Both the position numbers and the translations under genes were made by a program. 64,000 nt of DNA from Rhizobium brockwellii. Its GTDB lineage: Bacteria; Pseudomonadota; Alphaproteobacteria; Rhizobiales; Rhizobiaceae. The stretch's first letter is position 1. Each line of letters opens with the position of its first letter. The DNA lies in the NCBI RefSeq assembly GCF_000769405.2, contig NZ_CP053439.1:4771121-4835120 (forward strand), read 5' to 3'. Positions 46,805-56,638 of the stretch are shown here, piece after piece. The notes beneath the pieces were generated by a model. The model was not told the DNA's origin, did no database searches, and saw only the letters and a program-made list of their open reading frames with translations.

Positions 46805-47710
46805 ATGATCAGGATCGAAGGTATTGCGGCTTTCGTCGCCGTGGTTGAGGCGGGCTCGGTCAGCGAGGCGGCCCGGCGGCTGCGGCTGTCCAAATCCGTC
46901 GTCAGCGAAAGGCTGGCGGAATTGGAAAAGTCGCTGGGCGGCATGCTGCTGCATCGAACGACCCGCAAGCTCACTTTGACGGAGGATGGCACGGTCTTCC
47001 TCGAGCGTGCCGCGCGCATCGTGCGCGAGATCGAGGAAGCCGCTGCCGATATGGCGGAGCGGCGCGGAACGCTGTCCGGCCCGATCCGCATCGCCGCCCC
47101 CGTCACCTTCGGCCGCATGCATCTCGGTCCGGCGCTTTATCCGTTTCTTGCCGAACATCCCGAGATCGAATTGACCCTCGACATCGATGACCGGCGCGTC
47201 GATGCCGCCTCGGACGGCTACGATGCCATTATCCGCAACGGCCCGATCGCCGATAGCCGGCTGGTCGCCTGGAAACTCACGCGCAGCCGCCGTCTTCTCT
47301 GCGCGTCGCCGGATTATCTCGCGCGCCAGGGAATTCCGTCGTCGCTGGCTGATCTCAACAGCCATCGCGGCATCTTCTACACCAATCGAGGCGTTGCCGA
47401 CTGGCGCTTCCAGACGCCCGACGGGGCGATCGTCGTCCGCGCGAAACTGGCGCTCGGCATCAACAATGGTGACATGCTCCGCGACGCCGCGATTGCCGGG
47501 CTCGGCATCGCGCTGCTGCCTGCCTTCATCGCCGGCCCGGCCATCCGCGAGGGCCGGCTTGCCGAAATCGATGTCGGCCACAGGCCGGAGGCCGAATTCA
47601 TCTATATGGCCCATCCCGAAGGCCGAAATCCCTCCGCCAAGCTCCGTGCCATCGCCGACCACCTGAAGAAGAGTTTTGGTGATCCGCCCTATTGGGATCC
47701 GGTGGGCTAA
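46805..47710 (+). CDS. LysR-family transcriptional regulator
   Basis: 301 residues. The helix-turn-helix is IAAFVAVVEAGSVSEAARRL and RLSKSVVSERLAELEKSLGG, followed by the LysR substrate domain (GPIRIAAPVTFGRMHLGPAL). It is of the subgroup often controlling a divergent oxidoreductase, here the SDR at 45914-46678. A TTCGG-N5-CCGAA hairpin lies just before the start (46788-46802). It converges, 4 bases apart, with the next LysR gene. Confidence 0.92.
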   Translation: MIRIEGIAAFVAVVEAGSVSEAARRLRLSKSVVSERLAELEKSLGGMLLHRTTRKLTLTEDGTVFLERAARIVREIEEAAADMAERRGTLSGPIRIAAPVTFGRMHLGPALYPFLAEHPEIELTLDIDDRRVDAASDGYDAIIRNGPIADSRLVAWKLTRSRRLLCASPDYLARQGIPSSLADLNSHRGIFYTNRGVADWRFQTPDGAIVVRAKLALGINNGDMLRDAAIAGLGIALLPAFIAGPAIREGRLAEIDVGHRPEAEFIYMAHPEGRNPSAKLRAIADHLKKSFGDPPYWDPVG

Positions 47711-47714
47711 TTCA

Positions 47715-48590
47715 TCAGTTCAGCAAGCTGATCAGGTTCTCGGTGACCGGCGAGCGATGTGTTTTCAGGATTGCCAGCGCCAGGCGCGCGACGGCCGGCG
47801 GCCCCTCGATCGGCCGGTAGGCCACACCTTCGAGCTTGATCTGCGAAATTGAAGCCGGCACGATCGAGACGCCGAGATCGGCCGCCACCAGATTGACGAC
47901 CGAGGAAATCTGCGGTGCCTCCTGTGCCACGGTCAGCTCGAATCCGGCCTTGCGGCAGGCAAGCACGACATCGTCGTAGAGGCTCAAGCCCACGAGCCGC
48001 GGAAAGAGGATGAAGGGTTCTTCCGCCAGCGCCGCAAGCGGCACGCTACTGCGCCGTGCCAAGGGATGGCTGGCGGGTAGGGCGATCACCATCGGCTCAT
48101 CCGGCAGCCGCCGCAGTCTTATGCCCGTGGGATCGTCGAGGCTGGGGCGCATGAAGGTGGCGTCGAGTTCTCCACGTTCCAGCTTCTGCATCAGCGCCAG
48201 CGTATTCATTTCCGTCAGCGATAGTTGCACCTCCGGCCAGCGCGCGCGAAACCGGCGGATCGACGTGCTGACCACGGGGTTGAAGGCGGAGGAGGCGGTG
48301 AAGCCGAGCGACAGCCGGCCGGTCTCGCCGCGATTGGCGCTTTGCGCCGCAAGTTTTGCCTTTTCCGCAGCCGCCAGCGAAGCCTTTGCCTCGCCGAGGA
48401 AGGCCGCGCCCGCTGCCGTCAATTCGGCCCCATGCGGCACGCGGTGAAACAGCGCCGCGCCCACTTCCCTTTCCAGGTCGCGGATCTGCTGGCTGAGCGG
48501 CGGCTGCCCGATGCCGAGCTTGCCGGCGGCACGGGTGAAATTGCCTTCTTCCGCCACCGCGAGAAAATATCTCAAATGCCGCAGCTCCAT
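47715..48590 (-). CDS. LysR-family transcriptional regulator
   Basis: 291 residues from the ATG at 48590, 6 bases after GGAG; two further in-frame starts lie 6-12 bases upstream. Helix-turn-helix: LRHLRYFLAVAEEGNFTRAA and KLGIGQPPLSQQIRDLEREV, the BenM/CatR-like form. The effector domain follows from about residue 90. It diverges from an MFS transporter gene at 48682 across 91 bases and is likely its activator. Confidence 0.92.
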   Translation of the reverse strand: MELRHLRYFLAVAEEGNFTRAAGKLGIGQPPLSQQIRDLEREVGAALFHRVPHGAELTAAGAAFLGEAKASLAAAEKAKLAAQSANRGETGRLSLGFTASSAFNPVVSTSIRRFRARWPEVQLSLTEMNTLALMQKLERGELDATFMRPSLDDPTGIRLRRLPDEPMVIALPASHPLARRSSVPLAALAEEPFILFPRLVGLSLYDDVVLACRKAGFELTVAQEAPQISSVVNLVAADLGVSIVPASISQIKLEGVAYRPIEGPPAVARLALAILKTHRSPVTENLISLLN

Positions 48591-48681
48591 CGCCATCTCC
48601 AAAACCTATCGAAATCGCCAGTGTCATATATTGGACAAATGGAGCGGCGTTGACTAGATCGGAGGTTGGAAGGATGAAAAT

Positions 48682-50315
<1,634 letters not shown>

Positions 50316-50378
50316 GGTGGCGAAGCCAAAGTGTGGCGCATCGAATTGGATCTAAGCCGCACGCTTATCTTTTATCTG

Positions 50379-50425
50379 ATGGCTGTCGCGGTCCCAAAAC
50401 TGCTGCGCATTTTTGGATGTCTGGA
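50379..50425. repeat. Degenerate rhizobial palindromic repeat (RPE-like)
   Basis: The core CCCAAAACTGCTGCGCATTT is the reverse complement of the family core seen at 25.77 kb; the outer arms are decayed. It directly follows the stop of the orphan antitoxin gene on the minus strand, where a toxin gene would be expected. Confidence 0.45.
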
Positions 50426-50644
50426 TCACTCCTGCCCAGCAGGCTGTTCTTCCACCGCTGTTGCAAAATCGGGATCGACCGGACCGGCCACGTCGACAAG
50501 CCAGTCCCAATCATCGGAAATCGGCTCAAGAATGATCGCACGCCCCTGCCGTCGAATGGCGACGCTGTCGCCGTCGAAACGGAATTCCTTGGGCAGCAGG
50601 ACGGCTTGAGAGCGCCCCGACCAGAAGATCTTCGTTGTTTCCAT
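50426..50644 (-). CDS. VapB-type (AbrB/MazE-like) antitoxin, without a partner toxin
   Basis: 72 residues from the ATG at 50644. It starts METTKIFWSGRSQAVLLPKE and continues FRFDGDSVAIRRQGRAIILE, the swapped-hairpin DNA-binding domain of VapB antitoxins; the acidic tail (SDDWDWLVDVAGPVDP) would bind and mask VapC. No PIN-domain frame follows: the 110 bases beyond hold only a decayed palindrome and then the VOC gene in the other direction. It may be a leftover of a lost pair or an orphan regulator. Confidence 0.75.
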   Translation of the reverse strand: METTKIFWSGRSQAVLLPKEFRFDGDSVAIRRQGRAIILEPISDDWDWLVDVAGPVDPDFATAVEEQPAGQE

Positions 50645-50691
50645 GCCACGGCTCCCGATGAGATGTGACGAGGATATACAGCAAATTTTGA

Positions 50692-52353
50692 TCAACCAAG
50701 CCGGATATAGGGCACGTCCTTCTTCGCCACCTCGTCCAGCGCCTCCTCGTAACCGGCGTCGGCGTAGCGCATGACGCCAAGCGCCGTATCGTTGGTCAGC
50801 GCATGGTCGAGCCGTTCGTCGGCGGCATCCGTGCCGTCGGCGACGACGGTGACACCACAGCTGGTCATGTAGCCGGCATAGCCGCCGCCGCCGGAATGGA
50901 CGACGACCAGATCGGCCATCGACGAGCAGAGCATCATCGCATCGATCAGCGGCCAGTCGGCGATCGCATCGGAGCCGTCCTTCATCCCCTCGGTCATGAT
51001 ATTCGGATGCGCCATGGCGCCGGCGTCGAGATGGTCACGGGAGAAGGCAACCGGACCTTTCAGTTCGCGGCTTGCCACCAGCGTGTTGACGCGCCTTGCG
51101 AGTGCCGTGCGTTCGCCATGGCCGAGCCAGGCGATGCGCGCCGGCAGCCCTTCGAAGGGCACATGCTCGCGCGCCAGCCGGATCCAGTTGGTGATGATCT
51201 TGTTGTCAGGGAACATTTCGAGCAGCAGATCGTCGATCCGGGCGATATCGCTCTCCTCGCCTGACAGAGCCATCCAGCGGAAGGGGCCGATCGCCCGCGC
51301 AAACAGCGGCCGGAGATAGGCTTCGGTGAAGATCGGAATGTCGAAGGCATTGGCGATACCGCCCTCTTTGGCCTGCGTGCGGATCAGATTGCCGTTGTCG
51401 AAGACTTCCGAGCCACGCTTCTGGAATTCCAGCATCGCCGTCACATGGTCGACGATCGAGGCCCGGCTTGCCGCCATCAATTGCCCCTGGCCGTCGTCGC
51501 GCAGGCCCTTGACCTGCTCGAGGCTCATGCCCTTCGGCACGTAACCGTAGACGAGGTCATGCGCCGAGGTCTGGTCAGTGACGATGTCGGGCACGATGCC
51601 GCGCCGGGCGATCTCGGGATAGACCTCCGCCGCATTGCCGACGAGGCCGACGGAAAGCGCCCGCTTGTCCTTCACCGCCGCATCGATCATCTGAAGGGCG
51701 GTGTCGAGATCGGGCGCGATTTCCTGGAGGTAACCAATCTGCTGGCGCTTGCGGGCGCGCTCCGGATCGATGTCGATGCAGAGGATCGCAGCGCCTGCCA
51801 TGCGGCCGGCGAGTGGCTGCGCCCCGCCCATGCCGCCGAGGCCGGCCGTCAGCACGAACCGGCCGAGGAGATCGCCGCCGAAGCGCCGCTCGGCAATGCG
51901 CATGAAGATCTCGTAGGTACCCTGGATGACGCCCTGGCTGCCGATATATTGCCAGGCGCCGGCCGTCAGCCCGCCCCAGCAGATCAGTCCCTTGCGCTGC
52001 AGCTCGTAGAACACTTCGGCCTTTGCCCATTGCCCGACGATATTGCAGTTCGCCATGATGACCAGCGGCGCCTTGGCATGCGTTCGAACGAGCCCGATCG
52101 GCTTGCCGGACTGGATGAGTAGCGTCTGGTCCTCCTCCATCTCGGTCAGCGCCTTGACGATGCCCCCGTGCGCCGCCCAGTTGCGGGCCGCCTTGCCGAG
52201 AGCAGCATAGACGATCAGATTGTCGGGATCTTCGCCGACGGAGAGCACGTTTTCGAGCAGCCGCAGCAGCGCCTCCTGCCGCCAGCCCTTGGCCCGCAGT
52301 TCCGGCCCGCCCGGAATCGGAAATTTCGGATGACGTGGATTGGCCTTCGGCAT
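50692..52353 (-). CDS. Urocanate-hydratase homologue, probably thiourocanate hydratase
   Basis: 553 residues, close to the 555-560 of HutU, from the ATG at 52353. The NAD-binding part is intact (WVLTAGLGGMGGAQP equivalent FVLTAGLGGMGGAQPLAGRM, residues 167-185; VTDQTSAHD 258-266). Compared with HutU sequences I remember, several sites differ: PARICW has Ala at 408 in place of Cys, FDYGNN reads FDNGNL (318-323), and the SQHSG segment reads MTSCG (496-500). With the MIO-less lyase and DUF917 gene in the same cluster, hydration of thiourocanate to thiohydantoin propionate is a better call than histidine degradation. It is the last enzyme gene of the leftward cluster. Confidence 0.85.
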   Translation of the reverse strand: MPKANPRHPKFPIPGGPELRAKGWRQEALLRLLENVLSVGEDPDNLIVYAALGKAARNWAAHGGIVKALTEMEEDQTLLIQSGKPIGLVRTHAKAPLVIMANCNIVGQWAKAEVFYELQRKGLICWGGLTAGAWQYIGSQGVIQGTYEIFMRIAERRFGGDLLGRFVLTAGLGGMGGAQPLAGRMAGAAILCIDIDPERARKRQQIGYLQEIAPDLDTALQMIDAAVKDKRALSVGLVGNAAEVYPEIARRGIVPDIVTDQTSAHDLVYGYVPKGMSLEQVKGLRDDGQGQLMAASRASIVDHVTAMLEFQKRGSEVFDNGNLIRTQAKEGGIANAFDIPIFTEAYLRPLFARAIGPFRWMALSGEESDIARIDDLLLEMFPDNKIITNWIRLAREHVPFEGLPARIAWLGHGERTALARRVNTLVASRELKGPVAFSRDHLDAGAMAHPNIMTEGMKDGSDAIADWPLIDAMMLCSSMADLVVVHSGGGGYAGYMTSCGVTVVADGTDAADERLDHALTNDTALGVMRYADAGYEEALDEVAKKDVPYIRLG

Positions 52354-52383
52354 CGTGGGTTCCTCGTTTTGCTCTCTGCTTTC

Positions 52384-52408
52384 CCTTCTCCCCGCTGGGG
52401 AGAAGGGG
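52384..52408. repeat. Perfect hairpin in the leader of the urocanase-like gene
   Basis: CCCTTCTCCCC (52384-52394), loop GCT, GGGGAGAAGGG (52398-52408): 11-bp perfect arms. It occupies the 70-base gap between the TfoX-like stop and the urocanase-like ATG. Either a dispersed mosaic repeat or a partial terminator that lowers expression of the last gene. Confidence 0.7.
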
Positions 52409-52423
52409 GAATGGCATCGTTCG

Positions 52424-52753
52424 TTATTTGCTGGGCAGCGATTCCACATAGGCGAGCGCCGCATCGAGCAAACGTCGTCTCAGGGCATCGTCGCCGTAAA
52501 CCTCGGCACCACCTCGCACCCAGCCATGCATCACCCGCTCGCCCGACAGCATCTGGATCACGCCCGGCAGTGCCAGCGCCCAGCCGTCATTGCCCTTGCC
52601 GAGACGGATCAGCATGCCGTCATGGCGCGCGCAGCAGAGAAGATTGCCGTTCAGCATGAAGGCCCAGCCGCCGAACATGGATTTTTCGGCAAGGCCCGGC
52701 CGATCGCCGAGTTCCTCACGCATCAGTTCTTCGAGACCGGGATCGCGCGCCAT
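52424..52753 (-). CDS. TfoX/Sxy N-terminal-domain protein
   Basis: 109 residues: MARDPGLEELMREELGDRPG, then EKSMFGGWAFMLNGNLLCCA, the TfoX_N signature (MFGG). Only the N-terminal domain is present, unlike full competence activators. The function of such single-domain forms is unknown. It is embedded in the catabolic cluster, 3 bases after the DUF917 gene, so it is co-expressed with it. Whether it contributes to the pathway is unclear. Confidence 0.85.
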   Translation of the reverse strand: MARDPGLEELMREELGDRPGLAEKSMFGGWAFMLNGNLLCCARHDGMLIRLGKGNDGWALALPGVIQMLSGERVMHGWVRGGAEVYGDDALRRRLLDAALAYVESLPSK

Positions 52754-52756
52754 GGT

Positions 52757-53854
52757 TCAGGCCTTCGTCGCCAGTGCATAGCGTGCGATCTCGATCCCCA
52801 TCGCCTTTTCGACGACGGGATAGACGGTCGGATCGAGCACGCTTGCCGACAGCGGAATGATATCCATCGGCACATGCAGGATGAAGACATGCATGCCCTC
52901 CTTGAGCTGGCCGACGCTGAGCGGCTCACCCTCCGGTGAAAGCGTGGTGATGACGGCGGGAAAGGTCGCTAGCCGCCCGCCATCCGCGTCGTCCACCGCC
53001 ATATATTCGTTCATCACATGCAGCGTCACCGATGTTCCGCCCGAGCCGACGGTGATCGTGCCGATGTCGAAGGCTTCCTTGGTGTAGACGACGTCCTTGC
53101 GGGTAATGATGCCCTCGGCAAGGATATGTCCGCCCGTCGTCTTGCAGATCGCGTCGATGACAGCAGATCCGCCGCGCTTCTCCGCCGCGATGATTGCCTC
53201 GCCGAGCGCAAGCGCCATCGAGATGCCGCCGAGTGCTGCATGGCTGCGGACATAGGAGGCTCGGAGCGGATTGCGGCAACTGGCGATGAAGCCGCCGGAT
53301 TGATCGGCGGCAGCCCGCAGCACCGGTGAGATCTTCGCCGTCGCCCCCTTCACCACCAGTTCGATATAACGATTCTCGGAGCGATTGCCGCCGACGGCGG
53401 TCTGGATCATCTGCTCGGGCGATCCGGCCATGCCGATCGAGCCCATGTCGCCTGTGGGATGCGCGCGGATATCGCCGACCGCGTCGACCACCTTGGTGCC
53501 GAGGATCGCCGAGGGCAGCCAGCCGTTCAGCGTTGAGGATTTGCCGTTCTGGCCGATGATCAGCCCGGAAAGCTTTTCGCCCAGCGCCTCCTGCAACAGT
53601 TGCACTGATTTCACATAGTCGATGCCCTGCATTTCCCAGGGGGTGGTGGAGGCCGGCGCGCCGATCGCGGCCGCAGTCGCAATCCAATCCTCGTCCTTCA
53701 GCTCGTCGATCGAGACCAGCTCGGGCTTGCCGACATTGACGGCGGCTAGCCCAAGCATCCGTCCGTGATCGGCCCAGCCGCCGCCGCCGGCGGCATAGAC
53801 GGAGCCGCCCCTGACGGCAGCTTCCACGTCCTTCTCAACGAGTATGCGTCCCAT
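52757..53854 (-). CDS. DUF917 family protein, probable thiohydantoin desulfurase
   Basis: 365 residues. N-terminal MGRILVEKDVEAAVRGGSVY with the Gly-rich AAGGGG (21-26); later HPTGDMGSIGMAG and a C-terminal beta-rich domain. The family (Pfam DUF917, as I recall renamed S-methyl-thiohydantoin desulfurase) is related to hydantoinase/oxoprolinase-type proteins. In the ergothioneine pathway such a metal-dependent protein removes sulfur from thiohydantoin propionate, giving hydantoin propionate and sulfide. Its first 20 bases overlap the M20 hydrolase gene. This is the strongest sign that the pathway substrate contains sulfur. Confidence 0.83.
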   Translation of the reverse strand: MGRILVEKDVEAAVRGGSVYAAGGGGWADHGRMLGLAAVNVGKPELVSIDELKDEDWIATAAAIGAPASTTPWEMQGIDYVKSVQLLQEALGEKLSGLIIGQNGKSSTLNGWLPSAILGTKVVDAVGDIRAHPTGDMGSIGMAGSPEQMIQTAVGGNRSENRYIELVVKGATAKISPVLRAAADQSGGFIASCRNPLRASYVRSHAALGGISMALALGEAIIAAEKRGGSAVIDAICKTTGGHILAEGIITRKDVVYTKEAFDIGTITVGSGGTSVTLHVMNEYMAVDDADGGRLATFPAVITTLSPEGEPLSVGQLKEGMHVFILHVPMDIIPLSASVLDPTVYPVVEKAMGIEIARYALATKA

Positions 53855-55115
53855 TCGCCTTCTCCTGATTCAAGCTCTTGTCCATTTCGCGCACCGCTTC
53901 GAAAAGAACGGCGGCGCCGAGCGCGATATCGTCGTTCTCAGCCCACTCGTCGGCCGAATGGCTGCGGCCTTCCCGGCAGGGCACGAAAATCATCGCCGCC
54001 GGCGCCATCTTGGCGATCCAGGCCGTGTCGTGCCCGGCGCCGGAGGCCATGCGCCGGTGTTTCGCGCCGACCCGCTCGCAGGCAGCCTCCAAGGTCGACA
54101 GCAGCCCGGCATCAGCAGGCGTCGGCTGATTGTCGGAAACCCGGTTCGGCGTCTTGATCGTCACGCCATAGGCCCCCGCCAGCTTTTCGACATGGCCGTC
54201 GAGCCAGCGGCAGAATGCCTCCATGTCGGCACGGATTTCGGCACGGCCATCGATCAGCAGCACCACCTTCGACGGCACGACATTGGCGGCATTCGGCTCG
54301 ATCCTGAATTCGCCGACCGTCGCTGCAAAATGGCCCGGCGTTTTGGCAAGTTCGGCGGCGGCGTTGCGGATGTCGAGCACCAGCTGCGATGCCGCCACCA
54401 ACGCATCCGCCCGCCGGTCCATCGGCGTCGTGCCGGCATGGTCGGCCCGCCCTTCGACGGTGATCTCGATCCGGGTGATGCCCGAGATTGCGGTGACGAC
54501 GCCGATATCCTCCTTTTCGGCTTCGAGCACCGGCCCTTGTTCGATATGAAGCTCCAGAAAGCCTGCTATATCGGGCCTGTTCTGCCGCATCAGCACATCG
54601 GGTCGGCCACCAATCTGCGCGATGCCCTCGGCCAGGTCGCGCCCGTCGCTGACGCGCGAAAGCCAGGCCGCCGGCAGTTGGCCGGTCATGCCGCGGCTGC
54701 CGATGCAGGACACGCCGAAGATGCTCACCTCCTCGGCAAGGAAATCGACGATTTCGAGATCGTGATCGAGTTCGATATCCTGATCGCGTAGCGCGCGCGC
54801 CACCTCCAGCGCCGCGATTACCCCGGCAATGCCGTCGAAGCGGCCGCCGTCCGGCACCGTGTCGGAATGCGAGCCGACCATGATCGTGCCGAGCCAAGGC
54901 TTCCGGCCTGTCCGCCGGCCGACCAGATTGCCGGCGGCATCGATCCGCGTTTCCAGTCCCGCCGCCTTCATCCGCGCTTCGATATAGGCCCGGCCCTCGA
55001 GAAATAGCGGCGAGAAGGCTCGCCGCGTCCAGGGATGCCCCGGCTCGGTAATCCCGGCCAGCGCCTCGATATCTCCAGCGATCCGGCCGGCATTGACGGG
55101 AAGATTGCGGCTCAT
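53835..55115 (-). CDS. M20 Zn-dependent hydrolase, probable N-carbamoyl-L-glutamate amidohydrolase
   Basis: 426 residues of the allantoate/N-carbamoyl amino-acid hydrolase branch: metal-site motifs MVGSHSDTVPDGGRFDGIAG and DFLAEEVSIFGV, LELHIEQGPVLE, the dimer-domain GRADHAGTTPMDRRADAL, and the last ligand region SGAGHDTAWIA with CREGRSHSADEW. Within this cluster the expected substrate is N-carbamoylglutamate, giving glutamate, CO2 and ammonia. It overlaps the genes on both sides (4 and 20 bases), which indicates tight co-expression. The alternative is a general beta-ureido or allantoate hydrolase. Confidence 0.88.
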   Translation of the reverse strand: MSRNLPVNAGRIAGDIEALAGITEPGHPWTRRAFSPLFLEGRAYIEARMKAAGLETRIDAAGNLVGRRTGRKPWLGTIMVGSHSDTVPDGGRFDGIAGVIAALEVARALRDQDIELDHDLEIVDFLAEEVSIFGVSCIGSRGMTGQLPAAWLSRVSDGRDLAEGIAQIGGRPDVLMRQNRPDIAGFLELHIEQGPVLEAEKEDIGVVTAISGITRIEITVEGRADHAGTTPMDRRADALVAASQLVLDIRNAAAELAKTPGHFAATVGEFRIEPNAANVVPSKVVLLIDGRAEIRADMEAFCRWLDGHVEKLAGAYGVTIKTPNRVSDNQPTPADAGLLSTLEAACERVGAKHRRMASGAGHDTAWIAKMAPAAMIFVPCREGRSHSADEWAENDDIALGAAVLFEAVREMDKSLNQEKANGTHTR

Positions 55116-56491
55116 GCTTCAGCTCCCGCAATGACCTGGCGCGGCAGCGGCCGCACGAACCGGCCGGTGCCGGGCTCGGCCAGCACCTTCGCGCCCTCGG
55201 CGATCTTTTCACCGCGCAGATAGGTGGCCGAGACGGTCCAGGGCAGGCGGATGCCATTATAGGGGCTCCAGCCGATGACGTTGTTGCCGCTTGCCGATGC
55301 ATCATAGACGCTGTCGCGCGGCTCGAGCACGACGATATCGGCATCCTTGCCCGGGGTCAGCGCCCCCTTGATATGGTCGAGTCGGAAATGCTTCGCCGGG
55401 TTCTCCGCCATCAGCCTGGCTGCCCAGGTCAGCGGAATGCCGCGTTCGATGGCACCTTTGACGAAAAGCGGCACCATCACTTCGAGACCGGGAACGCCGG
55501 AGGCGTTGGCGAGCATGTCGGGATTGGTCTTGCGGTTTTCCGACCAGCTGACGTGATCGGTCGAGACCAGCCAGACATCGCCCTCCGCCACCTTCCGCCA
55601 GAGCCTCTCCACCTCGGCGCGCGGCCGCACCGGCGGATTGATCTTCGCCTTGCCGCCGAGCCGCTTCACGTCGTTTTCCTCGTCGAGCGTCAGGTAGTGG
55701 ATGCAGCATTCCACCGTCGCCGCAAAGCCATCGCGGCGATAGGCGCGCGCGATATCGTAGCCGCGCCCGAGCGAGCAGTGCACTACATGCGCCGGGCAAC
55801 CGGTATGAGCACCGGTCTCGAAGATCGTGTGCATCGCCAGCAGTTCGGTGATCGGCGGCCGCGACAGGCCGTGCGCCCGCCAATCGGTGATGCCGCTTGC
55901 CTTCACTTGCTCCATATAGGTGCGCACCGCCTCGTCGTCTTCATTGTGCACGCCCGCCGTCAGTCCTGTCGGCGCGATCTCCGCAAAGCAGGCATCGAGC
56001 AGGGCCGGCGGAATGCGCGGAAAGCGCTTGGGATCGGTGCCGAAGGTCGAGAATTTGAAGGCGGCGACACCTGCCTCCACCATTTCGCGGATCCGTGCCG
56101 GGCCTTCTTCCGGATCGACGGTGCCGTAAAGCGCAAAGTCGACGCGCGCCTGCGGACCGGCATGATCGACTTTCCGCTTCACCGCCGCTGCCGAGCAGAC
56201 GAGATTGCCTTCGTCATAGGGCATGTCGACAATGGCAGTCACGCCGCCGGCCGCTGCCGATCGTGTCGACCAGAGGAAATCCTCCTGGTCTTTTTGGGAA
56301 AGCGAATGCACCTGCGCGTCGATCGCACCGGGCAGGATCAGCGCTTTTCCGAGCAAATGCCGTTCGCGGCCCGCAGGCGGTACGCCGAGGCCGACCTCGG
56401 CGATTTTGCCGTCGCGCACGGCGACATAACCTTCGTCGAGAATGCGGTCCGGCAGCACCACCGTGCCCTGCAGAACGAGATCGAAATCCAT
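55112..56491 (-). CDS. Cyclic amidohydrolase (hydantoinase/dihydroorotase type), probable hydantoin-propionate hydrolase
   Basis: 459 residues, a TIM-barrel amidohydrolase. The usual metal motif HxH after strand 1 reads GAIDAQVHSLSQ, so the first His is Gln. The carbamylated Lys is in GVAAFKFSTFG, the other ligands are His in AGVHNEDDE and HVVHCSLGRG, and Asp in LVSTDHVSW. The proposed reaction is ring opening of hydantoin propionate to N-carbamoylglutamate, just before the M20 hydrolase whose ATG overlaps its stop. The Gln may mark a distinct subfamily or a different metal site. Confidence 0.86.
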   Translation of the reverse strand: MDFDLVLQGTVVLPDRILDEGYVAVRDGKIAEVGLGVPPAGRERHLLGKALILPGAIDAQVHSLSQKDQEDFLWSTRSAAAGGVTAIVDMPYDEGNLVCSAAAVKRKVDHAGPQARVDFALYGTVDPEEGPARIREMVEAGVAAFKFSTFGTDPKRFPRIPPALLDACFAEIAPTGLTAGVHNEDDEAVRTYMEQVKASGITDWRAHGLSRPPITELLAMHTIFETGAHTGCPAHVVHCSLGRGYDIARAYRRDGFAATVECCIHYLTLDEENDVKRLGGKAKINPPVRPRAEVERLWRKVAEGDVWLVSTDHVSWSENRKTNPDMLANASGVPGLEVMVPLFVKGAIERGIPLTWAARLMAENPAKHFRLDHIKGALTPGKDADIVVLEPRDSVYDASASGNNVIGWSPYNGIRLPWTVSATYLRGEKIAEGAKVLAEPGTGRFVRPLPRQVIAGAEA

Positions 56492-56528
56492 GGCGCTTCC
56501 TTCCTAAGCTGAAATCAGACTGCCGCTC

Positions 56529-56638
56529 GAGCATGATGCCGAAAAGTGTGAGCGGTTTCCGGACGACATCATGCTCTAACTCTTATTTAGGACAGGATTC
56601 ACATTTTGAGCCGACGGGGCCTAAACTCATCCTGTTCT
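56529..56638. repeat. RIME-like composite element, left copy (palindromes A-B)
   Basis: Palindrome A: GAGCATGATG (56529-56538) and CATCATGCTC (56567-56576) around a core GAAAAGTGTGAGCGG. Palindrome B: AGGACAGGAT (56589-56598) and ATCCTGTTCT (56629-56638). Twelve bases separate A and B. This two-palindrome layout matches the Rhizobium intergenic mosaic elements. B reaches into the stop codon of the lyase gene (TAG at 56639-56637). Confidence 0.85.
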
